Shown here: positions 18,931 to 28,500 of the stretch, in pieces
Layout of the letters: the number at the start of each line of letters is the position of its first letter
Numbering within the stretch: position 1 is the first letter of the stretch
Origin: CAWAHD01 sp963781785
GTDB taxonomy: Bacteria > Planctomycetota > Planctomycetia > Isosphaerales > Isosphaeraceae
NCBI GenBank assembly: GCA_963781785.1
Contig: CAWAHD010000003.1
Location: forward strand, 682,001 to 746,000
Length of the DNA stretch: 64,000 nucleotides
Direction: 5' to 3'
Made by a program: the position numbers and the translations under genes
The notes under the pieces: model-generated
Databases searched by the model: none
Told to the model about the DNA's origin: nothing
The model's input: only the letters and a program-made list of their open reading frames with translations

Positions 18931-19913
18931 TGGGGCGCGCCGCTGCGTTATTGGTGTTGCGGGCGTACACTGGCATACATGCGGGCTCAGGTCAGGAACT
19001 GGGCACGGTCGACCTGCCGATTCAGCGCGAGCGTGTGACGAATTACCCGGTCGTGCGCGGGAGCTCGCTCAAAGGCGCACTGCGCCAATCCGCCCAGGAA
19101 AAATGGCAGGCCGCTGGCCAGGGCGAGTGGGATGATTCTCCGCAAAAGGACCTGCTTGAGGCGCTGTTCGGACCGGAGACGCAGCAAGCCTCGGAATTCG
19201 GTGGCGCGGTCTGCGTCGGCGATGCAAACCTACTGCTCTTCCCCATGCGAAGCCTGCGCGGCACGTTCGCGTGGTTGACGTGCCCGCTGGTCGTTCGCCG
19301 ACTCCGCCGGAACCTGGTCGACACGGGCATCGACGCCTTGATCCCCGACAAGCTCAGCGAAGTCCCGAAGCTGCCCAGCTCAGCGCATGTCACTGTGTGC
19401 AAGGGGTCGGGCGTTTCTCTGCGAAAACCGGGATCGCAGGCGCAGTCGGTGGTCGTCCTGGAGGACTTCGGCTTGGACGTCTCTGCGGAAAGCCTCGACC
19501 CGCTGGCCAAGCACCTCGGAGGTGTCTTGCCGGACCCAGATTCGGAGCTCACCGAACGACTCGTTCTGGCCAGTGACCAGCGGTTTCAGGATTTCACGAC
19601 GTTCTGTACCGAGGTGGTCACTCGCGTGCAACTGGCGGACGAGACGAAGACGGTTGTTGATGGCAATTTGTGGACGGAGGAGCTTCTGCCCGCAGAGAGC
19701 GTGCTCACGGCACTTGTCCTCTGCTCAGACGATCGGAAGGGGCGAGCTGGCGAGAAGCGTCTCGGGCTGGACATGCTCGTCGAGTTGAAAAACGCAACCT
19801 CGGGCCGATTTCAGATCGGCGGCAACGAAACGGTTGGATACGGGATTTGCCAAGCGCACTGGCTGGGGCCGGTCGCCCTTGGCGCTGGTTTGTCCAACGG
19901 CGGAGGAGGTTGA
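18930..19913 (+). CDS. cmr4: Type III-B CRISPR Cas7-group RNase Cmr4
   Basis: The 327-aa protein has the Cmr4 N-terminus LLVLRAYTGIHAGSGQELGT followed by VDLPIQRERVTNYPVVRGSS; Asp28 is at the position of the conserved catalytic aspartate that cleaves target RNA every 6 nt. GSSLKGALRQSA and a C-terminal QIGGNETVGYGICQ glycine-rich loop are typical RAMP elements. Start ATG 18930 overlaps the cmr3 stop (TGATG) and follows an AAGGAGA. Cmr4 forms the backbone of the complex along the crRNA. Frame intact. Confidence 0.93.
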   Translation: MGRAAALLVLRAYTGIHAGSGQELGTVDLPIQRERVTNYPVVRGSSLKGALRQSAQEKWQAAGQGEWDDSPQKDLLEALFGPETQQASEFGGAVCVGDANLLLFPMRSLRGTFAWLTCPLVVRRLRRNLVDTGIDALIPDKLSEVPKLPSSAHVTVCKGSGVSLRKPGSQAQSVVVLEDFGLDVSAESLDPLAKHLGGVLPDPDSELTERLVLASDQRFQDFTTFCTEVVTRVQLADETKTVVDGNLWTEELLPAESVLTALVLCSDDRKGRAGEKRLGLDMLVELKNATSGRFQIGGNETVGYGICQAHWLGPVALGAGLSNGGGG

Positions 19914-19917
19914 AGAC

Positions 19918-20429
19918 ATGCCCGTCTTGATGCTTGATAAGCAAAGAGCAACGGAAGCTTGGGACTCGGTGAGGCAGGTGAAGAAACGCTCCGTCAAGAC
20001 CCAGGGCCGTTATCGCGCGAGGGTGCGCAGGCGCCGGCGATGATTCAGCGCAACGGACTGGGCCAGTGCCTCGCCTTCCTGGCGTCGGCCGGGTTCGAGG
20101 GAGGCAAACTCACGGAAAAGGCGGAAGATTGCGCCGACGGATTACTGTATCAACACCTGGGCCGTTGGATCGTCAAAGCGCTCGGGCTGCAAACCATCAT
20201 TCCCGCGGCGGACAGGATCATGCCTGGCGCCGGGCGCTCCTTGGACCCCCTGGATATGCTCATCGACTCCGAGACAACAATTGAGCAGTCGATTCACGCG
20301 ACAGCCGAGGCGCTCGCATTCCTGCGGTGGGCGCGGCGATTCGCCGAGTCGCAGCTTGAGAGGACGAAGAAACGGCAGCCGGCAAGCGTCGGTTCCGAGT
20401 CGACAAACACCGTACGGGAGGACCCCTGA
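19918..20429 (+). CDS. cmr5: Type III-B CRISPR small subunit Cmr5 (frameshifted)
   Basis: ATG 19918 follows a GGAGGAGG and begins MPVLMLDKQRATEAWDSVRQ, a Cmr5-type N-terminal helix, but this frame stops at 20043 after GRYRARVRR. The overlapping frame continues as EGAQAPAMIQRNGLGQCLAF, a conserved Cmr5 core, and ends at 20429 with ALAFLRWARRFAESQ. An indel near 20015 joins GRYRA to REGAQAP. Cmr5 forms the second, helical filament of the Cmr complex. The combined product is about 170 residues, slightly long for the family because of a charged C-terminal tail. Confidence 0.88.
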
Positions 20430-20431
20430 CG

Positions 20432-21367
20432 ATGCCGATCCGAATTCCGGTCGCAGGAAAGCTGGCTAACGAGATCATTCCCGACCACGAGCGGTTCGCC
20501 ATCAAGATGGAGGTGGTGCGCTCGCATCCCGGGCTGGCGCTTGATCGCTACCTACCTTTCGTCTATGAGCCAATTCGCCCGACCCAGAGACCGGGCCTTT
20601 GGCGGTTCTGGGAGTTCGACGCGCAGAAGAAGGGGCGCTGGCTGAAGGAATTCGCCGTCGAGGCCAATCTCGCCTACGCGAAAGCAGATGCCCCATGGAG
20701 GCGGTGGGCCAGCCGTTTCGAGGCGATGGCTGCGGACTGGTGTGGGTCAGGAGCCATCTCGTTCGTGGTCCGTCCTCGGTGGCGCTGGATCGTGGGCCTC
20801 GGAAACGAGTCGGTCCTCGAAACGGGAATCACCCTTCACCACACCTACGGCGTTCCTTATCTTCCCGGCTCTGCGCTCAAGGGTCTCACCCGATCGATGC
20901 TGGAGGCAGGGATCGAGTCAAAGCCAAAGGGTTCGAGCCCGGCGCCGGTGAATCTGGAATTGATTGGGCGCTCGATCGAGAGCGACGATGATCAGCCGCC
21001 GCGGGAGCGCGCGATCAAGGCCCTGTTTGGGGACGACACCGCCGCGGGCCATGTCGTAATCCTCGGAGCGGTTCCTCTGGCGAGGCCGGGTCAGAGTCCA
21101 GAGCTAGCCGTCGACGTGATGACCCCGCATTTCCCGTCTTACTACGCCAATCATGAGAATGACGCTCCCCTCGAAGTTGAGGATCCGATTCCCGTGCCGT
21201 TTCTGGTCGTATCCAAGGGTCACTACCAGGTGATCGTTGCGCCCACTCGCGCGAGCTCACCCCGCGACTGGGTCCGGTTTGCCGCCGAATGTTGTTCCGA
21301 AGCCCTGGCCGACCTGGGCGTAGGCGGCAAGACAGCTAAAGGTTACGGATACTTCATGAAGGTCTGA
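20432..21367 (+). CDS. cmr6: Type III-B CRISPR RAMP protein Cmr6
   Basis: The 311-aa protein carries the Cmr6 motifs: GNESVLETGITLHHTYGVPY, then PGSALKGLTRSMLEA, FGDDTAAGHVVILGAVPL, and a glycine-rich C-terminus LADLGVGGKTAKGYGYF. Cmr6 caps the head of the Cmr backbone near the 3' end of the crRNA. It starts 2 bp after the cmr5 stop, inside a tightly packed operon. Frame intact. Confidence 0.93.
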   Translation: MPIRIPVAGKLANEIIPDHERFAIKMEVVRSHPGLALDRYLPFVYEPIRPTQRPGLWRFWEFDAQKKGRWLKEFAVEANLAYAKADAPWRRWASRFEAMAADWCGSGAISFVVRPRWRWIVGLGNESVLETGITLHHTYGVPYLPGSALKGLTRSMLEAGIESKPKGSSPAPVNLELIGRSIESDDDQPPRERAIKALFGDDTAAGHVVILGAVPLARPGQSPELAVDVMTPHFPSYYANHENDAPLEVEDPIPVPFLVVSKGHYQVIVAPTRASSPRDWVRFAAECCSEALADLGVGGKTAKGYGYFMKV

Positions 21368-21399
21368 GCGCAGCTATTGTACCGAGGAGGGCCCCAGCC

Positions 21400-22860
21400 G
21401 TGCCCTGGTTGACTTTCAAAATCGAGACGGTCACGCCCTGCTTCCTGGCGGGAGCCTATCAGGCCGACGAAGCCCTCAAATCGGATGAGGCGCTCCTATC
21501 CGACGAGGGACTGCGCACCGCGAGCTTGATCGGGCAATGGCGGTTCTGGCTGCGGGCGTGCTTGGGCACCGGCAAGCAATACCCGAACTGGCGCCGCCGC
21601 GAAGATTGCCTCTTCGGTAGTCCCCATGACGGCGGCAGCCAGGGGAAGATTTGGGTTCGCCCGGGCGCCTCGACCAAGCTGAAAGTCGTCCGTCGCGGCG
21701 CGAAGATCCACGACCTCGCCCGTCGCGGATACTTGATGTTCGAGCAGGGGCGGACCGCGATTGACCCGCTGGTCTATCTGCTCGGCCAGGGTTTGTATCA
21801 CTTCAGCCGGGGACTCGAGCGGCCCGCGATTGCGGCGGGCCAGACGTTCGACGTAGAAGTGGCGGCGCCCCGCGTGAATGTACAAGAGGCCGGCGCGCTC
21901 TGGCGCGACTTCCGTCACGCGCTCTGGCTCTGGCAGACTTTTGGCGGCCTGGGCGCACGGTCCCGACGCGGCTGGGGAAGCATGCAAATCGTTGGTGTTG
22001 GGGGGCTGGACGATGTGATCTTCGATGTCGAGGAGCGCGCGCAGTGGCATCGCTGGTTCACTGAACTCCCAGAAACGCCGGGCGAAGACCCAGATGAGCA
22101 GGACGAGACGGCCAGGCAGCGCATCCTTTGCCGTGTGTTGGACCTCGCGTTCACCGGGCGCGAACACCCCGGTGGTGACGAACCGGGAAGTTTGGGGCGC
22201 CACGGTGGTCTCTGTCAACCTCCTTGCGCCTTCACCAGCGCCGAGACCGATCCAGAGTCCGGCGTCGCACATAGGAGGGAGGCGGAGACACCATTCTCTC
22301 ACCTGGGTTCATGTTGCGCGATCGTGCGCAAAACGACCAAGTCGCTTGCCAATTGGGAATCGGCACTTGCTGACGCAGGGCTGGCGTTTCTGGAGATTCG
22401 TAGCAATCTGAAAGGGCGCCCTCGGCAACCCAGGGACCTCTTCCGTGTGGATGATCACGATCGGGTATACGACCTGCTGTATCCGCCGCAGACGCCGATG
22501 AGCACCGCACCGTACCGCGCCGCGTTCGGTCTGCCTCACAACTACTTCTTTAGTCGGGAACCTGGACGGGAGACCAAGAAGGAGGAATTTCAGGGGCCTC
22601 CCGGGCGCAGTCGGCGGGCCTCGCCGGTGCTCATCCACATCGCCAGGGCGAGGTCCAAGCCGCAGGCCCGGTTTGTGCCGTACGCGTTTTGGTTCAAGAG
22701 CCACTTCCTCGCTCGGGGTGACCGGATCGTGCGGGCTCGCGGCCGGCGATCGGAGACCTTCGAACCACCGGACTGGTCGGCGGTGGTCGCGTTCATTCAT
22801 GATTTCTACGATCCGGGCAAGCCTCAAGGCGGGCGCATAGCCGCAGGCGGGACCTCGTAA
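21400..22860 (+). CDS. cmr1: Type III-B CRISPR RAMP protein Cmr1
   Basis: The N-terminus (FKIETVTPCFLAGAYQADEA; LRTASLIGQWRFWLRACLG) and the motif GGLGARSRRGWGSMQIV are typical of Cmr1, which sits at the head of the complex and helps define the 3' end of bound target. At 486 residues it is long for the family. The middle (residues about 250-300: GREHPGGDEPGSLGRHGGLC onward) reads poorly, so a pair of compensating indels there is possible. GTG 21400 is preceded by GAGGAGGG. It is the last canonical cmr gene before the signalling genes. Confidence 0.88.
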   Translation: MPWLTFKIETVTPCFLAGAYQADEALKSDEALLSDEGLRTASLIGQWRFWLRACLGTGKQYPNWRRREDCLFGSPHDGGSQGKIWVRPGASTKLKVVRRGAKIHDLARRGYLMFEQGRTAIDPLVYLLGQGLYHFSRGLERPAIAAGQTFDVEVAAPRVNVQEAGALWRDFRHALWLWQTFGGLGARSRRGWGSMQIVGVGGLDDVIFDVEERAQWHRWFTELPETPGEDPDEQDETARQRILCRVLDLAFTGREHPGGDEPGSLGRHGGLCQPPCAFTSAETDPESGVAHRREAETPFSHLGSCCAIVRKTTKSLANWESALADAGLAFLEIRSNLKGRPRQPRDLFRVDDHDRVYDLLYPPQTPMSTAPYRAAFGLPHNYFFSREPGRETKKEEFQGPPGRSRRASPVLIHIARARSKPQARFVPYAFWFKSHFLARGDRIVRARGRRSETFEPPDWSAVVAFIHDFYDPGKPQGGRIAAGGTS

Positions 22861-22889
22861 CGACCGGAGCCTCCGGAGCGGAGTGACCC

Positions 22890-24497
22890 GTGGACTCGAA
22901 TGCGCCGGAACACTTGCTGCTAGTCACGCTGGGCGAATCGCCGGGAGTGGTGCTCGGCCTGGTCGACTGGCTAAACAACCGAGCGGCTTGGCCGTCCGTT
23001 CTCAGCGCCCAACTAGCAAGTATAAGCAGGATTACACATCTCTGGCTGGTCACCACGTCACTGAAGAGTATCGTGGCAAATCTGGACGACGGAGTGGTCA
23101 AGCCGCTCGGCGACCCTGCATTCGGTCCGCTCGACTGTCGCATTCTGGTCATCCGGGGGGTGGATGACATCCTGACCGACAGGGACCACCGCACGATGGC
23201 CGAGGCGATCTTCCGGTTGGCTCTCCAGGCCGACGAGTGGCGGGACGCCGGACAAGGTAGGATATTTTCGGCGGCCGTCTCTGGCGGTCGCAAGACCATG
23301 TCTGCCGCCATGCAGCAAGCTGCCCTTTTCTTTGAAGCCGACCATGTTTTGCACTTGAACTACGCCGGCGACGATTCGCTGCCGGACACTCTTGAGGATG
23401 TTCGCCTCCAGCGCCGTGACTTGCACCCCGTAAGTCTGAGCGTCGCCCCCTCTGGGTGGAAATACTGGCTGCACGAGCTCTGGGCCTCCCAGAGACCGAA
23501 CGTCCGATTGTGTGTTGATTCGTTCCCTCTGTCGGACGCGTGGCGCCCGGCGGCTGGCCCGCGACTCGGGCCGCCTATCGTCGTTGATTCGATTTACGGC
23601 TCCGGCGGCAAATACGAGGGGCTCGAGGAGGGCCTCGATCTGATCGCTGCCGACTCGCAGGCGTTCGCAAGAAATGTGTTGGCGTGCGGCATCGGGGCGA
23701 GTTTCCTGAGGCACGACCTGAGGCGTCTGGTCAGTCGTCTGGCGAGCAATCCAGCCACCGAATCTCACCCCAGGGACAGCGAGGCCACGACGCAATCGGA
23801 GTTGGGGGTCCTCGACGACTACCTTGACGGGCTCGCCCAAGTGACTGATCGGACGTTCGTCAGGAAGGCTGGTCGAGTGCCGGTGATGGACGCCGCTGCT
23901 CGGAAGAAAGATCTTGTACAGCTATGCGGCGACGCGCTGGTCTTAGCCGTCGGAAAGCGGGTCCCGCTCGCGAGCCAGGCGCCGCCCGAGTGGCTCGAGC
24001 CAGGTGTGATTCGTGTCGTGCTCGGTGGACTGACGCAAGTCACTGACCTGAGCTTGAGAATCAACCGCAAAGTCCTGCTTGTGATCCTTCGCAACCTTAT
24101 CGCAAACATCCGGGACCACGGTCAAGGCGCCGACATTCCGGAGGGGCCGGACGGCCTACTGGAGGTCAGGCGCGAGACCGACCGGCTCCACTTGTTGGTG
24201 CGTAACCGGGTGCCCTCGGAAAGACTGCCGTGGCTTCAGGAGCTGTCGAGCCGGTCGCATCTCAGCTTGCTCCTTAAACCGTTCTACCGGTTCCAAATAG
24301 AGAAGACAGTCATCGGTGGCGAACAGAGTGCGACGGGACTTGGCCTGTTCACTATCGCGGAGATAGCCCGGCTATCCGACGGCACCGTCGAGGTGGGAAT
24401 CCCACGGCTTGCGCGACACGCGGAAGGCTGGTTTGACTTCGTGGTCGAGGTGAGCTTCGCGATGGTCAGCGCAGGAGCCCGGCCCGATGGAGTGTGA
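22890..24497 (+). CDS. CARF-domain sensor fused to a histidine-kinase core
   Basis: Residues 8-160 resemble the CARF-like NE0113/ring-nuclease group: LLLVTLGESPGVVLGLVDWL, a second strand THLWLVTTS, and the nucleotide-binding signature SGGRKTMSAA (132-140, matching the GG(T/R)K-M motif of CARF proteins). Residues 258-290 read FARNVLACGIGASFLRHDLR, a DHp-like helix with candidate phospho-accepting His275. Residues 395-500 form a HATPase domain: N-box LRNLIANIRDHG (N402, N406, H410) and G-box ATGLGLFTIAEI (481-492). No membrane segment is visible. GTG 22890 lies 27 bp after cmr1. I infer a soluble kinase gated by cyclic oligoadenylate; no CARF-kinase family is known to me. Confidence 0.78.
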   Translation: MDSNAPEHLLLVTLGESPGVVLGLVDWLNNRAAWPSVLSAQLASISRITHLWLVTTSLKSIVANLDDGVVKPLGDPAFGPLDCRILVIRGVDDILTDRDHRTMAEAIFRLALQADEWRDAGQGRIFSAAVSGGRKTMSAAMQQAALFFEADHVLHLNYAGDDSLPDTLEDVRLQRRDLHPVSLSVAPSGWKYWLHELWASQRPNVRLCVDSFPLSDAWRPAAGPRLGPPIVVDSIYGSGGKYEGLEEGLDLIAADSQAFARNVLACGIGASFLRHDLRRLVSRLASNPATESHPRDSEATTQSELGVLDDYLDGLAQVTDRTFVRKAGRVPVMDAAARKKDLVQLCGDALVLAVGKRVPLASQAPPEWLEPGVIRVVLGGLTQVTDLSLRINRKVLLVILRNLIANIRDHGQGADIPEGPDGLLEVRRETDRLHLLVRNRVPSERLPWLQELSSRSHLSLLLKPFYRFQIEKTVIGGEQSATGLGLFTIAEIARLSDGTVEVGIPRLARHAEGWFDFVVEVSFAMVSAGARPDGV

Positions 24498-25560
24498 ACC
24501 CGCCGACAATGGTTTGCGAATCGTGCATTTTGATACCGGCGCCGGCCGGTTGCGCGCACGCGAGGCAGAATCCCCGCTTATCCTGGCTCCTTGGCGAGTC
24601 TGGCTACGGGGCGGCTATCGACCGTGCCCGGACTTGGACTCGTTTCGAGACGAGCTTTGGGATTGTCCCGATACCGCGCCTGCAACTGTGTTGCTGCACG
24701 AGGGGGACTTCGACGACGCGTGCGAAGCCGATGATCTGGCGCTCGCCGAGTGGCTGGACGCCCACCGCCAGGGCGGCCGACCTGTTTCACCGCGTCACAT
24801 TGTCTTATACGGGAGCAATCTGCGAAGCTGGGGTGAATGCTCTCGAGACAGTGTCCTGTTTAGATCCGAGCGCAACATCACATTTGGGAGACACTGGGGG
24901 AGCCGCCTGACGGCGATGCCCTTCGAGACCCACATCTTGGGAGACGCCCGGCCCGTCGCATGGCTGGGTCACTTGTTGCGGCCTGACACAATCGATCTGG
25001 CCCTTCTTTCACAGCCATTTGGGACGTGGCGGGATCGGGCCTGCCGGGAGATCCTCGAATTGAAGCTGCCCGAACGGTGGCGCGACGGTACCGCCGTGTG
25101 GGAAGGGTTCGAGGGGGATCATCACTCGGTCGGATTACGGCTCTACCTGGAAAGCCGAATTGCGGGCGCTGAACGCGGCGGAGGGCTGCGGGCTAATATC
25201 AGCATTCTCGGGGATAACCTCTGGCTGCTCGAAGGTATCGTGCGGTCTGGCGGCGACCGCTCGAAGGACGACGTCGGCCGGATTGAATACGTTCGCAGGA
25301 TGCTGGAGATTTGGTGCCGCCTGCCGGAGGAGCAGCAGGCGACCGTTTGGCCGCAGACACGCAAGGCGATCGGCGACCAGCTTGGAGCGGCAAGCCGAAG
25401 TCGATCGCAACACGTGCTGCACGGAACGCCCCGCGAATTGACGCGAGCGGCTGCACTTGAAGCAGGCGCCGGTGGGGTCAGCGCCCGGCAGTTCGGCGCC
25501 CGCGTCGCCTGGTCGCGACGCCGTCGCGACGTGTCCGCAGGCTATTCACAGTCCTCGTGA
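24487..25560 (+). CDS. Unknown protein between kinase and receiver genes (possible phosphate-buffer-like partner)
   Basis: I do not recognise a family for this 357-aa protein. It overlaps the kinase gene by 11 bp and the receiver gene by 4 bp (GTGA), so the three are probably translationally coupled. Residues 65-111 have a faint receiver-like pattern: a strand ending in acid residues (VLLHEGDFDD, Asp74), a helix, then a strand with a small hydroxyl residue (IVLYGSN, Ser110). There is no signal peptide or membrane segment. By position it corresponds to the second gene of Detocs-like three-gene two-component defence systems (DtcB), but that is inference. The last 40 residues are arginine-rich and may be affected by an indel. 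Confidence 0.5.
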   Translation: MECEPADNGLRIVHFDTGAGRLRAREAESPLILAPWRVWLRGGYRPCPDLDSFRDELWDCPDTAPATVLLHEGDFDDACEADDLALAEWLDAHRQGGRPVSPRHIVLYGSNLRSWGECSRDSVLFRSERNITFGRHWGSRLTAMPFETHILGDARPVAWLGHLLRPDTIDLALLSQPFGTWRDRACREILELKLPERWRDGTAVWEGFEGDHHSVGLRLYLESRIAGAERGGGLRANISILGDNLWLLEGIVRSGGDRSKDDVGRIEYVRRMLEIWCRLPEEQQATVWPQTRKAIGDQLGAASRSRSQHVLHGTPRELTRAAALEAGAGGVSARQFGARVAWSRRRRDVSAGYSQSS

Positions 25561-28500
25561 TTGACGACGATTACAAACTTGAGGGCCTTGACACGCTGCT
25601 GGAGCGCGTCGTGGCACGGTTGTTCACATCCGCGAAACGCCGGTTTCCGCCGCGCGTCGAGCGGACTTACGCGAACGCGCACGATCTCGGTCCGCCTGCG
25701 AATGCGGACGTTGAGCTGATCTTCGCTTATGACTACCCCGAATCGGTGCATTACCTGCACCACCGCGATCTGGACGTAATCCTCCTCGACGAGTACTTCA
25801 AGAATCCGAGGTGTCGACTAATTTCCGGTGATTCTAAAGAAGCCGTGGAGCCGGAGCTCCATCGTGATCGACAAGGCTTTCTCATTGCCAAGCGACTGGA
25901 TGGGGAGCTGGGCCTCCGACGTCCGCCCCTCTTGTTGTTCACAGAGCGGAAGGCATCGGTTGCGGTCGCGCACGATCTTCAGCGCCAGGGCATGCTCGAT
26001 CACTATCAGGGCAAGCCGTCAACGCGCAAGGCGGAGTTACAGCTCTCGCGGTTTCTCCGGCGCCAATTCGATCCGCTCTCCATGGCGCGCGATCTGGGAG
26101 TTGAAGATATTGATGCGCGGGTCCGGGGCTTCCTGGTCGAGGAACTGGCGTGCTGGCGGCGCGATGCTCCCGCCATGTTGCGGTCGCTGGCGCTAGCGGT
26201 TCGCGACAGCTCCAACGGCCGGTTGGACTTCGATGCTTGGTCGGCCGGGCTCATTCCCCCAATCCCCGATGCGAGTCGGCGGATGTGGCTGGATGTGAGC
26301 TTTTGGGAGCAGATGCTGTCGCGCGAGCTCGGCCCCTGCGCCGCCTGGGCTCCCTGGAAGGCGTGGTATACCGAGCCGAGCCAGGCTGGCACGCCGAGGC
26401 TGTACTCAGAGCACGAAGACCGTATCCGCTACTTCGAGCTACTCCGCGCAGCTAGGGGCCGAGGCGTGCCAACCGTGGCGCTGTTCGATCCGCTGGTCGT
26501 CCCGGCCCTTTCGGCCGCGGACCGTGACCGAGCGGAGCGAGAGTGGCCTTGGTTCACTCCAATAGACGGACCGATGCCAGGCCGCCCGAAGCCGTACCAA
26601 ATCTTCCGTCTCCGGCTTCCACGCCGAGCGCCGGCGAGTACCCTGCCGTGGCTGGTGGGCTACTGGTTCGAGCGGCCGGTCCGCGACCAATGGATAACGC
26701 TCGCGAGCCATCGCGAGCAAGCCGTTTTAGGTGAGGCATCGTATGAGACGACTCTCCATGTGTTTGCTGAGATCGTCCGCAGATACGAGCGCTCGCAGTT
26801 GACGGTTCCCCGTGGAATGGGGTTCCTGTGCGACGGGGTGCTCCTTAGCGTGGATTCGCCCTCGGCTGGCGCGCCTCGAGCGGGACCGCGCCTGGAATTG
26901 TTGCTGGGCCGAACGCACTGGCCGCTTGCTCCGGTTGAGATGCTCAATCTTCACCCTGACCCGCGCAGGCGAATGCCCGAGGCGGTGCCGTACTCACTGC
27001 CGGACTGGACGCGTGCGCTCGGGATCTGGTTTGCCCTGGGCGAGTGGCCGGATCCGGCGCAGGCGACCGAGGCCGGCGGGTCTTGGGTCCGGTTCAAATG
27101 CCTCGCCAAGAAGAGGCGGATCAACTTCGACATCTGGACGTGGTGGCGCGAGTCGACACCCGCCGAGGCTGACGGCCACGAGATTACTCGCCGTCACGAC
27201 GAAAAGGAGGTGACACGGAAAGGGTGCCGTCTTGTGATCGCGAATCGTTCCCGTCCCGTTGGTCACCTGTCGCAAGGCGATCGGCGATTGACAATGCGTG
27301 ATCTCGTGAGCCGCGCGCTGTTGCGGGTTCGACAGGACTGCGTGCGCTTGGAGCGATGCGAACTGCGCGTTGAGGTAGAGAATGGGAGGCCGGCGACGAT
27401 TCTCGAACAGATGTCGTTCGCCGGTCCGGTCACGTTTGCCGGATGTCACGTTCTGGCGCACGACCGCGAGCCGATCGATTTCATCGTCCGCGACTGTGTT
27501 TTCAAACGCGGCATGATCATCGATGGAACCCACGCCGGCGCGATCTACATCGACAACTGCGTCTTCCGACGAGACGAAAAAGGGTCGATGGACGACACTG
27601 CGTTGCAGATCCTGCAGACAGTCGTTGATGGTGCGATCAAAATCAGCAATGTGTGGCTCTTGGGTGGCCCGATCGAGATGTCCTCCGTGGTCGCCCAGAG
27701 CGTGAGGCTCGAGAACGTTCAACGCGGGAGGCTTGAAAACCTGCGTATCCGGGACGAATTTCACCTCAGGACAAGGGCCCCCGGAGAATTTCAGATCACC
27801 GATATGACTGTCGACGGGTGTTGGGAGGTTCGCCTCGACTCTCGGGCGAAACTGGAGGTCAGTCACACTGTGTGCGCCCGTGTGAACGTGACGATGGAAC
27901 CCGGTGCGGGCCCCGTGAGGTTTACGGATGGGTTTCAGTGTCGGGAGGATATCACGCTCGCGGATCCCAAACAGGCGGCCTCTGAAGAAGCCACGGATCG
28001 TCCAGGTGAGTCGCGCGTTTTAGGCCGGAAGGAGATCTCCGTGCTCACGGCGCAGCCGATCGACCTGCGACCCGCGGAAGTTCACTTCGAGAACTCGCTC
28101 GGCCTCGCTCGGTCTCTCATCGCACGACGGGGCGTCTCCATTTCGATGAAGCATGTGAGGCTGGGACTCAATTTCCAACTTCAGCCTCATGCTGACCCGT
28201 ACGGAAGAATTGACCTTGAGGATGTTGTCATCGCTGGAAAAATGGACTGGAGCGGCATCACAGTCAAGGGACCGGTTCGGCTTGCCAGTCTGGCTCTGTT
28301 CGGCGATCTCGTCCTGACTCACTCAATGCTCTTTGGCTCATTCCGCCTCATTCACAGTCAGATCAACGGACCGTTCGAGGGGCGGATGGCTCGGCTGGGG
28401 GGCGAATTCGACATCCAGACGTCATGTTGCACAGGTGGCTTGTCATTCGATCGAAGCCACTTTTTCAGCGCAATTCGCGTCGCGGAAGGGCCTAGGGCCG

